Shown here: positions 49,001 through 57,349 of the stretch, piece by piece
Numbering within the stretch: position 1 is the stretch's first letter
Layout: each line of letters starts with the position of its first letter
Origin: Nitrospira sp.
GTDB taxonomy: Bacteria; Nitrospirota; Nitrospiria; Nitrospirales; Nitrospiraceae
NCBI GenBank assembly: GCA_035968315.1
Contig: JAVYIN010000005.1
Location: forward strand, 682,001-746,000
DNA length: 64,000 bases
Reading direction: 5' to 3'
Program-made: the position numbers and the translations under genes
The notes under the pieces: generated by a model
The model's database searches: none
Told to the model about the DNA's origin: nothing
Seen by the model: only the letters and a program-made list of their open reading frames with translations

Positions 49001-49132
49001 CGGCGAAGGATCGGGATAGGCGACGATGTCCAGCAGATGGAAGGCGTAGAGGCCGCCGAAAAGCAGCAGCAGCCCCAATGCACAGATGAGGAACCGCTGT
49101 ACCAGCGAGATCTCAACGAGGCGTGTAATCAT
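46043..49132 (-). CDS. czcA: Heavy-metal RND efflux pump, CzcA/CusA type
   Basis: The 1029-residue transporter has the RND layout of 12 membrane helices and two large periplasmic loops. The N-terminus is LVEISLVQRFLICALGLLLLFGGLYA, a class mark of heavy-metal RND pumps, with the first loop AYPDPSPPMVELITQHPGWSAEEVERQITIPLE. The TM4 proton-relay segment SLGAIDFGIIVDATLIMVE is near residue 392. It exports divalent or monovalent metal from the periplasm or cytoplasm with CzcB and CzcC. The metal cannot be told from the sequence. It stands 47 bases after the czcB stop. Confidence 0.93.
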   Translation of the reverse strand: MITRLVEISLVQRFLICALGLLLLFGGLYAFHLLDIVAYPDPSPPMVELITQHPGWSAEEVERQITIPLEVALNGMPGLTDIRSLSIFGLSDIKVYFDFDTEMFRDRQEVLNRIGTVRLPPGAEPVLSPWWAIAEIFRYELTGEGSDLTTLKTIQDWQVRREFKRVPGVIDVTAFGGTTKEYHVDIDPGKLISYGVSLSQVMTALTNSNANVGGNYLTIGAQNYNIRGLGLINRLEDIENVVVAEKDGTPIYINTLGRVAVGHQVRLGKVGIDDRDDVVEGVVLLQRGYKALPVLDKVRAKVEELNAWKLPEGVKVKTFYDRTKLIHTTVETVTDILISGMVLVFVILVVFLGHFRAAVIVALTIPLSLLFTFTAMILIGQSANLISLGAIDFGIIVDATLIMVESIFFHLAHGKVQGLTTHQQIIRAARQVGRPIFFSTAIIVVAFIPLFTMTGVPGKIFAPMSITYGFALLGALLMAFTLAPVLCSFLLRGKISEADTVVVRGVRRVYMRTLEWALDHRMVVLGFAGGALLSAMVALQFLGGEFMPALEEGNLWVRATMPVDISFDQAARLTGEIRRLFKESPEITTIVSQLGRPDDGTDPTSFFNAEFLANLKPQQEWRKGLSKEALIEEIEGKLKDIPGVIFNFSQVIQDNVEEAMSGVKGENSIKLFGTDLKTMEEKAVEVEQVMKQIRGVKDLGIFRLVGQPNLLIQVDREASARYGLQVADVNAVVQAAVGGQAVTQVYEGERLFDLVVRFLPEFRQDVESIGNILVSTPDGARIPLKQLANITTQTGAFIIYRENNERYIPIKFSVRDRDLQSTVEEAQARMAKAVTLPERYRMEWAGQYDQLKDEQKRLAKIVPISMLIILFLLYTTFDSLKNALLVLATVPFALVGGVLALVLTNTNFSISAAVGVISTLGVAILGGVLLISRIEEFRRTGETLREAVRKGADMQMRPILMATLGAAIGLLPAALATGIGSQAQKPLARVVVGGMLTAAFLILVVLPVLYEVVHRNEEEITEDSADEAV

Positions 49133-49179
49133 CAGCGTTCAAAATCCAGGAAGGCTTTGGGAGGACGGTTCACAGGAGT

Positions 49180-50337
49180 TTAGAAACCCTTCACTTCTTG
49201 GCCCTTGATCAGCACCGCCCCCTTGGTGACGATCCGCTGCCCGCGCGCAAGCCCTTCAAGCACGCGGACCTGCTCCGAGGAAATATTGGCGACTTTGACT
49301 TCGCGCTTGACGTACCGGTTCTGATCCTCCACCACATAGACGAACTGCTTGCCGTCCGCCTCCAACACCGCTTCCCTGGGCACCACAATGAATTGCGACG
49401 CCTCTCCCACATCCAGATGCAGACGGGCAAACATCTCCGGTTTCAGCTTATGGGCCTCGTTATTCACCCAGGCCCGCACCTTGATCGTCCGGGTCGCCGG
49501 ATCGACCACATCGCCGATCGCGGCCAGCGTTGCTGGAAAATCGATGCCGGGATAGGCTTCCACGCTCACACGGGCAAACTGGCCTTCCTTCACCAGCGCC
49601 AGATCCCGCTCATAGAGATCGGCCAAGACCTGCAACATATCCAAATCGGCGACGGTGAAGAGCACCTGGGCCGGATCGCCCCCCACGGATTGCCCCGGCG
49701 TCACGGCCCGTTCCACCACCACCCCCGTCAGGGAGCTCTTCATTTCAAAACGCGACGTAATTTTTTGTTTATCGAGCGGCTTGGTCAATTCCTCGGCCGG
49801 CACCCGGAGCGACAGCAGCCGTTCCTTCGCCCGGCGGAACTCCGCCCGGGCCTTCACCAGTTCGTTCTCCGCCTGCTTCAGATCTTTGAGCGGCATCGCT
49901 TTGTTTTCGTACAGATCCTTCGCCAGCTCATGCGCCCTGGTCGCGTACTGCAGGTCGGAGTCCTCTTTCACATATTCCGAATAGGCCTGCGCGATATCGG
50001 GGCTATCGACCACCAGCAGCACGTCGCCCGCCTTCACCCGATCGCCCAAATGCACCCGCACTTCGACGACCCGGCCCTGCAACGGCGACGAAATCTTCGA
50101 ATAGCGATCTTCTCCGTAGGCCACCTTCCCCGACAGGGTCAGGGCTTGATGAGACGAGCTGAAATCGACGACGGCCGTTTCGACGCGTGATTGTGCGTCG
50201 GCCAGCGATCCGGCCGATGGAGGGGACGGAACTGCCGCTGAATCCGGATGAGACGGCTGATCCGTCCGTCCGCAGCCAGAGACGGTCAGCAGCAATAGCA
50301 CCGCCAGCGTGAGGGGAGCGCTCTGCGCAGACGTCAT
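49180..50337 (-). CDS. czcB: Periplasmic adaptor (membrane fusion) protein, CzcB/CusB type
   Basis: The 385-residue lipoprotein has the lipobox LTVSGC (about residues 16-21). The biotinyl-lipoyl-like domain (GRVVEVRVHLGDRVKAGDVLLVVDSPDI), a helical hairpin (AQAYSEYVKEDSDLQYATRAHELAKDLYENKAMPLKDLKQAENELVKARAEFRRAKERLLSL), barrel and membrane-proximal domains follow in the standard order. It bridges the RND pump and the outer-membrane channel. It overlaps czcC by 4 bases (ATGA). Confidence 0.93.
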   Translation of the reverse strand: MTSAQSAPLTLAVLLLLTVSGCGRTDQPSHPDSAAVPSPPSAGSLADAQSRVETAVVDFSSSHQALTLSGKVAYGEDRYSKISSPLQGRVVEVRVHLGDRVKAGDVLLVVDSPDIAQAYSEYVKEDSDLQYATRAHELAKDLYENKAMPLKDLKQAENELVKARAEFRRAKERLLSLRVPAEELTKPLDKQKITSRFEMKSSLTGVVVERAVTPGQSVGGDPAQVLFTVADLDMLQVLADLYERDLALVKEGQFARVSVEAYPGIDFPATLAAIGDVVDPATRTIKVRAWVNNEAHKLKPEMFARLHLDVGEASQFIVVPREAVLEADGKQFVYVVEDQNRYVKREVKVANISSEQVRVLEGLARGQRIVTKGAVLIKGQEVKGF

Positions 50338-51701
50338 AGAATCTCCTGCCCCACGGCGCTCTGTAATTGAATCACGTTGCGCTGATAGTTGAAGAGCGCC
50401 TCGAAGTAATTCTGCTGGATCGTCCGCGAGGTTCTGGCCGCATCGAGCAGGTCGAGAATGGTCGCGCCCCCCCGCTCATAGGCCCGCTCCACAATGGTCA
50501 GCGTCGAGCGCGCATCGTCCAGGACACCGCCCAGGAAGGCCTCCACCAGGCGCCGGCTCTGCATCAGGTTCTTGTAAGCGACATCCACTTCGTTTTCGAC
50601 CTGATTGAGCGTCTTGTTCAAATCGGCCTCGGCGCTCTGCACCGCGACTTCCGCTTGCATGATCCCGCCCTGATTCCGGTTGAACAACGGCAAGGGCACC
50701 CCCACACTGAGCGCGACCTGCCCCGGATTGTCAGGCCCCCTGGCCCCCTGCACAGAATACCCGCCGCCGACGGTCACATCGGGAATCCGGTAGGCCATGG
50801 CCAGTTTCAAATCAGCCTCGCGCTGCGAGAAGACAAACCGTTTCATCCGCACATCGGCGCGCGCATCCAGCGCCACCGTGCGCAGCCGGCTGATGTCCGG
50901 ATCGATGCGCTTATACTCGAACTCCGAGGTCAATTCGAGCTGCGTGGCCGGAGAGAGGCGGAGGAGCTGCCGGAGATCGGCCCGAGCCGTTTCGCTCTCC
51001 TGAATGGCCTGAATGACTTGGGACTGAAAATCGATGAACTGCAACCGGATGCGGATCAAATCGACTTCCGCGATATAGCCCTTCTTGAACCGGATGGTAT
51101 TAACTTCAAGGATGCGGGAAAACCGGTCCCGATTTTCCTCGGCCAGCGTCAGACGGCGCTGGGCCAATTGAATGCGATGGTAGGCGTCTTTCACCGTAAA
51201 ACTGAGCTGCCGTACCGCGTCTTCAAACGCGGCTTCGGCCGACTGAGTCCCGAAGGCGGCGCTTTCGATTCGATACCCGCGTTTGCCGGCCAGTTCGAAC
51301 AATTGCTGCACCTGGGCGATGACCGCCCCGCTATTCCCCATCGTTCTGCCCTGGGTAAACGCGCTCAGCGTTCCGATCGACGCCACCGGATTGGGAAAGA
51401 GTCTCGCCGTAATTTGCTGTCCTTTGGCCGATTCGATCCCGAATTTCGCGATCAACAGATCGAGATTCTGGCGCAAAAACAACGCAACGGCGTCATCGAG
51501 ACTCAACCGAATAGCTGAAGCTGTAGCAGGCACACCCGGCATCTTGCCCGGACTATCTGTGGCGGATTGGATCGATTGTCCCAAGGCAGGCGGGGAGAAG
51601 AATAGGCCCATGGCCAGGAGAGCCACGCCTCCCAACAGAAGACCGCACATACCACTACGAAGAGATCGCGCTGAATTCGTAATACGCACTCCCCCACACA
51701 T
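50334..51701 (-). CDS. czcC: Outer-membrane efflux protein, TolC/CzcC family
   Basis: The protein has about 455 residues. It has a signal peptide (GLLLGGVALLAMGLFFSPPALGQ) and two repeats of the outer membrane efflux protein fold, with LDDAVALFLRQNLDLLIAKFGIESA near the N-terminus and AEADLNKTLNQVENEVDVAYKNLMQSRRLVEAFLGGVLDDARSTLTIVERAYERGGATILDLLDAARTSRTIQQNYFEALFNYQRNVIQLQSAVG at the end. It is the channel of the CzcCBA system. I start at ATG 51701 because the promoter at 51751-51778 would place the transcript start downstream of the longer in-frame start at 51752. Confidence 0.9.
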   Translation of the reverse strand: MCGGVRITNSARSLRSGMCGLLLGGVALLAMGLFFSPPALGQSIQSATDSPGKMPGVPATASAIRLSLDDAVALFLRQNLDLLIAKFGIESAKGQQITARLFPNPVASIGTLSAFTQGRTMGNSGAVIAQVQQLFELAGKRGYRIESAAFGTQSAEAAFEDAVRQLSFTVKDAYHRIQLAQRRLTLAEENRDRFSRILEVNTIRFKKGYIAEVDLIRIRLQFIDFQSQVIQAIQESETARADLRQLLRLSPATQLELTSEFEYKRIDPDISRLRTVALDARADVRMKRFVFSQREADLKLAMAYRIPDVTVGGGYSVQGARGPDNPGQVALSVGVPLPLFNRNQGGIMQAEVAVQSAEADLNKTLNQVENEVDVAYKNLMQSRRLVEAFLGGVLDDARSTLTIVERAYERGGATILDLLDAARTSRTIQQNYFEALFNYQRNVIQLQSAVGQEIL

Positions 51702-51750
51702 GTCCGGTGAACCGCGGCAGAGAGGCTGACGGCAGAAGCAAGTTGTCCAC

Positions 51751-51778
51751 ATTATACTGATTTCATCGGCACTTGCAA
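51751..51778 (-). promoter_or_regulatory. Sigma-70 type promoter of czcCBA
   Basis: On the minus strand TTGCAA (51778-51773) and a perfect TATAAT (51756-51751) are 16 bases apart, in the 95-base gap between potD and czcC. It shows that the metal-efflux operon has its own start even though the pot genes lie upstream in the same direction. Confidence 0.6.
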
Positions 51779-51796
51779 CGACATCACGGAATCGGG

Positions 51797-52867
51797 TTAC
51801 CGCATCTTGAGTTCCGTCCAGGCCCGGTCATACAAGCGCATCGCCTTCCCGACGTCCGTCATCCATTCCAATCGCGGCATCAACTCAGCCGGAGGATAAA
51901 CGGCCGGGTTCGCCAGAAGGTCTTTTCTCACGAAGGCCCTCGACTCCCGATTGGAAGCCGCGAACAGGAGCCGCTCGGAAGCGTTCGCCGCCACCCGCGC
52001 GTCGATCAGAAAATTGATAAAGGTCATCGCCAGGGCTTTCCGTTTCGACGATTGCAGGACCACCAGGCAGTCGGCCCAGATCGTGCCCCCTTCCTTTGGC
52101 ACCACGTAGCGAATCGAGGGCCGGTCTGCCATCGCCCGCGCCACAGGCCCTCCCCAGCCCTGCGCCAAAACCACATCCCCGGATGCAAGCAGCTGAGAGT
52201 AGTTGTCGCTCGCATAGGTCTTCACCAGCGGTTTTTGGGCGATCAGTTTCTGTTTCGCCGCCTCGATCACCAGCGGATCGGTCGTATTCATCGATTGCCC
52301 CATGGACCGCAGCACCGCACCAAACACTTCCCGCTGGTCGTTCAACATGCTGATCTTCCCCCGGTATCGTTCATCCCACAATACGTCCCAGCTGTCCGGC
52401 GGAATCGTGACCACGGCAGAGTCGTAGCCGATCCCCACCGTTCCCCAGAGGTACGGCACGGAATAACGGTGCGAGGGATCAAACGCAAGCTGCTGCAAAT
52501 GCGCTTCCAGGGACCTCAGATTGGGAAGAGCCGCCTGGTCCAATTCAGCCAAGAGCCCCTGAGCCGCCATGATCGACACCATGAAATCAGACGGCACGGT
52601 CACATCGTAGCCGGATGCCCCGCCTTGGAGCTTCGCCAGCAACTCTTCATTGCTGCTGAAGGTATCGATGACCACCTTCGCCCCATGCGCGCGCTCGAAC
52701 TCCCCAATCAACTCCGGGCTGACATAATCCGACCAGGTGAGGTAATGCAGCGTCTCCGCCAACCCGCCCTGTGCCTGCCTCCCCACGCCGGGCGTCCGGT
52801 CACAGGCCAGCAGGGCGATGAGACTGAACAGGGAGAGCAATACGATCCGTATATTCATCACGCGCAT
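51797..52867 (-). CDS. potD: Polyamine ABC transporter substrate-binding lipoprotein, PotD/PotF type
   Basis: The 356-residue protein has a lipoprotein signal (IRIVLLSLFSLIALLACDR; lipobox LLAC). The body follows the spermidine/putrescine-binding family: LHYLTWSDYVSPELIGEFERAHGAKVVIDTFSSNEELLAKLQGGASGYDVTVPSDFMV at the start and GDVVLAQGWGGPVARAMAD later. It delivers polyamine or a similar amine to PotBC. ATG 52867 lies 1 base after the potC stop. Substrate is inferred from family. Confidence 0.92.
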   Translation of the reverse strand: MRVMNIRIVLLSLFSLIALLACDRTPGVGRQAQGGLAETLHYLTWSDYVSPELIGEFERAHGAKVVIDTFSSNEELLAKLQGGASGYDVTVPSDFMVSIMAAQGLLAELDQAALPNLRSLEAHLQQLAFDPSHRYSVPYLWGTVGIGYDSAVVTIPPDSWDVLWDERYRGKISMLNDQREVFGAVLRSMGQSMNTTDPLVIEAAKQKLIAQKPLVKTYASDNYSQLLASGDVVLAQGWGGPVARAMADRPSIRYVVPKEGGTIWADCLVVLQSSKRKALAMTFINFLIDARVAANASERLLFAASNRESRAFVRKDLLANPAVYPPAELMPRLEWMTDVGKAMRLYDRAWTELKMR

Positions 52868-52868
52868 C

Positions 52869-53636
52869 CTACCGGCGCTGAAACAATAGCGACAGTCCGA
52901 CCAGCCCCATGGAGACCATCACCAGCACCGCCGAGAGCGCGTTGATCTCCGGAGACACTCCGGACTTGATCATCGAATAGACCTTCAGCGGCAGCGTGGT
53001 CGCGCCGGGCCCTGCCACAAAGAAGGTGACGATGAAGTCGTCGAGCGAAATCGTGAAGGCCAGCAGCGCGGCCCCCAAGATGGCCGGAAAGAGCAACGGC
53101 AGCGTGACCCGCCAGAACCCCTGCCACGGCGTCGCGCCCAGATCGTAGGCCGCTTCGAGCAGCCGGGGATCGAGCTTCTGAAGCCTCGCGCGAATGACAA
53201 GGATCGCGACCGGGAGATTGAATGCGGCATGCCCGACGATCACCGTCGTCATACTCAGCGGCATCCGCAGCAGGACAAACAACAAGAGGAGCGCCACGCC
53301 CATCATCACTTCGGGAATGACCAGCGGCAGAAGCACGATCGGATCCAACAGCCCGCGCCATCGCGGCCGGACCCGCTCCAGCCCCATCGCAGCCGGCATG
53401 CCGAGCAGCATGACGATAACCGTTGAGATGGCCGCCACCAGCAGACTATTGCCCGTCGCGGCCCGCAAGGCGTCGTCCCGCCATAAGATTTCGTACCACT
53501 GCCAGGAGAACCCCTGCCACGTTGCAGACAACCGTGAGGCATTCATGGAAAACACCATAAGGACGGCAATCGGCAAATAGAGAAAGGCCAGCCCCAGCAC
53601 ACTGAGCACCCGCAGCCAGCCCCCCTGGGCTCTCAT
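52869..53636 (-). CDS. potC: Polyamine ABC transporter permease, PotC type
   Basis: The 255-residue inner-membrane protein has six helices and the EAA loop LLEAAYDLGATPWQGFWRVTLPLLFPAI, which docks to the ATPase. FYLPIA-type first helix (LAFLYLPIAVLMVFSMN) is typical of PotC. ATG 53636 overlaps the potB stop as ATGA, so it is translationally coupled. It works with PotB and PotA. Confidence 0.93.
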   Translation of the reverse strand: MRAQGGWLRVLSVLGLAFLYLPIAVLMVFSMNASRLSATWQGFSWQWYEILWRDDALRAATGNSLLVAAISTVIVMLLGMPAAMGLERVRPRWRGLLDPIVLLPLVIPEVMMGVALLLLFVLLRMPLSMTTVIVGHAAFNLPVAILVIRARLQKLDPRLLEAAYDLGATPWQGFWRVTLPLLFPAILGAALLAFTISLDDFIVTFFVAGPGATTLPLKVYSMIKSGVSPEINALSAVLVMVSMGLVGLSLLFQRR

Positions 53637-54526
53637 GACGCCCTCCGCTTGCCATTTGCCGACGCACGCGACCTGAAGGACCAGATCATCGCCCCGGTCA
53701 CAAACGCCATCAGCACCATGGAGAGCGCCGACCCCAGCGGCCAATCCCGGGCAATCAAATATTCGTGCTGAATCAGATTACCCACCATCATGCTCCTCGC
53801 GCCGCCCAGCAGATCCGGCGTGATGAAAGCCCCGAGCGAAGGGATAAACACCAGCACACAGCCAGCCACGATGCCGGGCTTCGTGAGCGGAACCAGCACC
53901 CGCCAGAAAACCGACCATCGGTCCGCATAGAGATCCCAGGCCGCTTCGATGAGCGTACGATCGACTCGTTCAATCGCCGCATAGAGGGGCAGCACCATGA
54001 ACGGGAGATAGCCGTAGACAAGGCCGAGCACCACCGCCATGTTGGTGTAGAGGAGCTCCAGAGGAGTCGAGATCAGGCCGAACTTCAGCAGCACCGTATT
54101 CATCAGCCCCTCGGTCCTCAGAATGAATATCCAGGCGTAGGTCCGCACGAGAAAATTGGTCCAGAAGGGGATCATGACCAGCACCAGCCACACGGCCTGC
54201 CGCCGTGGCGCCAGCCGGGCGATGTAGTAGGCCAAGGGAAAGCCCATCGCCAGACAGATGATCGTCGTCAGCGCCGCCAGCAGGAGGGACTGTCCAAAGA
54301 TCCGTCCATAGAGGGCGTGCAGCAGATCCCGGTAATTCTCCAGACTGAAATCCCAGACGATCCCCCCATAGGTCCCACGCGTGGCAAAACTGACGAGGAG
54401 AATCACGGCCATCGGCAGCACGCAGAACAACGCCGTCCAGCACAGGCCAGGCGCCAGCAACCACCACGCGGCGCCACGGGCTTCACCCTCACCGCCAGTT
54501 CTGTGTGCCGATGGTTCAGACATCAT
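53633..54526 (-). CDS. potB: Polyamine ABC transporter permease, PotB type
   Basis: The 297-residue permease has six helices and the EAA loop LIEAAWDLYADRWSVFWRVLVPLTKPGIVAG. WWLLAPGLCWTALFCVLPMAVILLVSF and the IPFWTNFLVRTYAW motif mark the PotB family. ATG 54526 overlaps the potA stop as ATGA. It is the second gene of potABCD. Confidence 0.94.
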   Translation of the reverse strand: MMSEPSAHRTGGEGEARGAAWWLLAPGLCWTALFCVLPMAVILLVSFATRGTYGGIVWDFSLENYRDLLHALYGRIFGQSLLLAALTTIICLAMGFPLAYYIARLAPRRQAVWLVLVMIPFWTNFLVRTYAWIFILRTEGLMNTVLLKFGLISTPLELLYTNMAVVLGLVYGYLPFMVLPLYAAIERVDRTLIEAAWDLYADRWSVFWRVLVPLTKPGIVAGCVLVFIPSLGAFITPDLLGGARSMMVGNLIQHEYLIARDWPLGSALSMVLMAFVTGAMIWSFRSRASANGKRRAS

Positions 54527-55623
54527 GACAGCGGCAGCACCACCCCATCCGACACATTCCACTGCACCGAGACCGGATCGCCAATCTTCCACGGCGGCGA
54601 CCCGGCCGTGCGGTTGGGCAGATGGATGGTCCAAGAAATCTGGTCGGCCACACGAACGGTACAATGCCACTCGCTGCCGATATAGCGCAGGGACTCCACT
54701 CTGACGGGCAGTTCATTGTCGAAGCCTCTGCCGCCGCCGTTTGCTGTCAGCTGCACCCGTTCAGGCCTGAGGATAAGCGCCACTGCCGCGCCGGACTGGA
54801 GCCCGGAAGGCATCGCCACGCGAATCCTGTTTGGCAACATGGAATCGGCACAGGCCAGTATGGCCTGCCCGTCATGAAGCTCCGTGACAGTCCCGCGCAA
54901 TTCATTCGACATGCCGATGAATTGAGCGACAAAATGCGTGGCCGGCGATTCATACAGGTCCTGGGGACGACCGATCTGCACCACCCGCCCCTGCTGCATC
55001 ACCGCCAACCGGTCCGAAAGCGCCAGCGCTTCTTCCTGATGATGCGTGACACAGACGAACGTCACGCCCACCTGCGCCTGAATCGACTTCAGTTCGGCCT
55101 GCATCTGCTGGCGCAACTGCTGGTCGAGCGCGGCCAGCGGTTCGTCGAGCAAGACCACCGCCGGCCGGTTCACGAGCGCGCGCGCCAGCGCGACACGCTG
55201 CTGTTCCCCTCCCGACAACTGGCCCGGCATGCGATCCCGCTTGCCTCCGAGCTGCACCAACTCCATGGCCGCAGCCACGCGCGCCTCGATCTCAGGGCGG
55301 GCCACCCGCTTCATTTCCAGCCCAAAGGCCACGTTCTCCGCAACAGAGAGATGAGGAAAGAGCGCATAGGATTGGAAGACCAGATTGACCGGACGCCGGT
55401 TGGGAGGCACGCCCGCCATCGACCGTCCATCGATGAGGATCTCACCGGAGTCCGGCGTTTCAAACCCGGCCAGCATCCGCAACAGCGAGGTCTTGCCGGC
55501 TCCGCTGGGACCAAGAATGGAGAAAAATTCACCCCGGCGAACGCCGAGGGTGACATGGTCCACCGCCAGGGTGGCCCCGTGGCGTTTGACCAAGGCGCGG
55601 ATGTCGATGCTCAGATCGGCCAC
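54523..55623 (-). CDS. potA: Polyamine ABC transporter ATPase, PotA type
   Basis: The 366-residue protein has Walker A GPSGAGKTS, Q-loop LVFQSYALFPHLSVAENVAFGLEMK, signature QLSGGEQQRVALARAL, Walker B AVVLLDEPLAALD and H-loop VCVTHHQEEALALSD. After residue 240 a TOBE-type regulatory domain follows (ELRGTVTELHDGQ ... ALILRPERVQL). It powers uptake of polyamine by PotBCD. It begins at GTG 55623 and is the first gene of the operon. Relatives in this clade may move other cationic or carboxylic solutes. Confidence 0.95.
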   Translation of the reverse strand: MADLSIDIRALVKRHGATLAVDHVTLGVRRGEFFSILGPSGAGKTSLLRMLAGFETPDSGEILIDGRSMAGVPPNRRPVNLVFQSYALFPHLSVAENVAFGLEMKRVARPEIEARVAAAMELVQLGGKRDRMPGQLSGGEQQRVALARALVNRPAVVLLDEPLAALDQQLRQQMQAELKSIQAQVGVTFVCVTHHQEEALALSDRLAVMQQGRVVQIGRPQDLYESPATHFVAQFIGMSNELRGTVTELHDGQAILACADSMLPNRIRVAMPSGLQSGAAVALILRPERVQLTANGGGRGFDNELPVRVESLRYIGSEWHCTVRVADQISWTIHLPNRTAGSPPWKIGDPVSVQWNVSDGVVLPLS

Positions 55624-55688
55624 GGAATGGATGTCCTACACAGGCCGGACGGAGAGGTGAGAAGACGGATCAGGACAGCGGCAGCCGC

Positions 55689-55979
55689 TCAACTATCCAG
55701 CCCGCTCTTGGAATGATGGTCCCGCAAATGTTTCCGCACACGCACTTTTTCGTGATGCTTCCGCAAGAGCTGTTGCCGGATCACATTCCGGTCCTCCGCC
55801 ACGATGCGGACCAGGCGATCCACATCTTCGGCATGGTCACGCACTAACTCGGTCAGTTTCTGGAGCTGGAACTCCAGCCGCTCAATCCGCCACATGGCAT
55901 CTTTCGCGGGCTCCGCCGGCTTGCGAGCGACTTTGCCGTTGCTGCGAGGAAGAGCCGCCACAATAAGATCACGTTTCAT
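55689..55979 (-). CDS. Small coiled-coil hypothetical protein
   Basis: A 96-residue basic protein with a coiled-coil core (MWRIERLEFQLQKLTELVRDHAEDVDRLVRIVAEDRNVIRQQLLRKHHEKVRVRKHL). AAGGAG 5 bases before ATG 55979 fixes the start. It may bind nucleic acid through its basic C-terminus. It precedes potA by 65 bases on the same strand and diverges from glgC. No family is recognised. Confidence 0.65.
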   Translation of the reverse strand: MKRDLIVAALPRSNGKVARKPAEPAKDAMWRIERLEFQLQKLTELVRDHAEDVDRLVRIVAEDRNVIRQQLLRKHHEKVRVRKHLRDHHSKSGLDS

Positions 55980-56110
55980 ACACACTCCTTTATTCACTCG
56001 GCCGTCACGCGTCCACCTACGACTTTCGGCTAGTATTATCCGTGGTCTCCCCGAAGTCAATCATTCAGCTTCCTTTCCATTTCCCGGCGGTCCTGTTACA
56101 ATTCGCGGCC

Positions 56111-57349
56111 ATGCACAATGTGTTCACGATGATCCTCGCCGGCGGCAAAGGCGAACGCCTCCATCCGCTCACCGAGCAGCGGGCGAAACCGGCCGTGCCG
56201 TTCGGCGGCAAGTACCGCATTATCGACTTTACGCTCAGCAACTGCCTCAACTCCGGCCTGCGGAAGATCGCGGTCCTGATCCAATACAAATCCCACTCGC
56301 TCGACAAGCACATTCGCAGCGGCTGGAACATTCTCAATTCGGAACTCGGCGAATACATCGCCTCTGTCCCCCCGCAGCAGCGCATCAGTGAAGAGTGGTA
56401 CAAAGGCACGGCCGACGCGGTGTACCAAAATCTGTTTCTCCTGGACAACGAGCGCGCCGACTATCTCCTCATCCTCGCCGGCGATCACATCTACAAGATG
56501 AATTACGCCGAGATGTTTCACTGGCTGCTGGCCAAGAATGCCGACGCCGTCGTCGGCGCGCTGGACATTCCGATTCAGGATGCCACGCGATTCGGGGTTA
56601 TCAGCGTGGACGACGATCTCCGCATCAACCGGTTCGACGAAAAGCCGGCCAACCCGGCCCCGATTCCGGGCGATCCCACCCACGCCTTCGCCTCAATGGG
56701 GATTTATCTTTTCAAGACCGAGGCCATTCGGCAATACCTGACGGCGGACGCGCAGGAAGGCACCGCGCACGATTTCGGCAAGAACATCATCCCGCGCATG
56801 ATCCGGGAAGGCCGCGTGTACGCCTTCAAATTCCAGGACGAGAACAAGAAAGCCGTCAAATACTGGCGCGACATCGGCACCCTCGACGCCTATTGGGAAG
56901 CCAACATGGATCTCATCGCCGTCGATCCGCTCTTCAACCTGTACGATCCCAACTGGCCGATCCGCACCTATCAAGGGCAGTTTCCTCCGGCGAAATTCGT
57001 CTTTGCCCAGGATTTCCAGGGCGGCCGCATGGGCGTGGCGCTGGATTCGATCGTCTGCGGCGGCTGCATCATTTCCGGCGGCCGGGTGCAGAATTCGATC
57101 CTCTCCCCGAATGTGCGCGTCCAGGACCATGCCGAAGTGCGCGAATCGATCGTGATGGAAAACGTGGTCATCGGCGAACAGAGCCGCATCCGGCGCGCGA
57201 TCATCGATAAAGACGTCATCATTCCGCCCAAGACCGAGATCGGGTATGATCGGGAGGCCGATGCCCATCGATTCAAAGTCACCGAGTCCGGTCTGGTGGT
57301 CATTTCAAAGGGAATGAAACTGCATGCCTCCCTCGATTCATCCGGTTGA
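56111..57349 (+). CDS. glgC: Glucose-1-phosphate adenylyltransferase
   Basis: The 412-residue enzyme makes ADP-glucose for glycogen. [43 protein letters not shown] is the nucleotide and regulatory N-terminus; [26 protein letters not shown] (catalytic Asp), [13 protein letters not shown] (substrate Lys) and [17 protein letters not shown] follow, and a left-handed beta-helix ends the chain ([38 protein letters not shown]). Start is ATG 56111. Its 3' end overlaps the next gene by 26 bases in another frame. glgB lies 4.8 kb downstream on the same strand. Confidence 0.96.
   Translation: MHNVFTMILAGGKGERLHPLTEQRAKPAVPFGGKYRIIDFTLSNCLNSGLRKIAVLIQYKSHSLDKHIRSGWNILNSELGEYIASVPPQQRISEEWYKGTADAVYQNLFLLDNERADYLLILAGDHIYKMNYAEMFHWLLAKNADAVVGALDIPIQDATRFGVISVDDDLRINRFDEKPANPAPIPGDPTHAFASMGIYLFKTEAIRQYLTADAQEGTAHDFGKNIIPRMIREGRVYAFKFQDENKKAVKYWRDIGTLDAYWEANMDLIAVDPLFNLYDPNWPIRTYQGQFPPAKFVFAQDFQGGRMGVALDSIVCGGCIISGGRVQNSILSPNVRVQDHAEVRESIVMENVVIGEQSRIRRAIIDKDVIIPPKTEIGYDREADAHRFKVTESGLVVISKGMKLHASLDSSG

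Noticed and set aside
46268-49183. Two long plus-strand frames opposite czcA
   Set aside because: Both mirror the RND pump codons and have no recognisable domain.
51702-51752. Longer N-terminus of the TolC-type protein from ATG 51752
   Set aside because: The extension is Cys/Arg-rich, would precede a normal signal peptide, and would start upstream of the likely transcript start.
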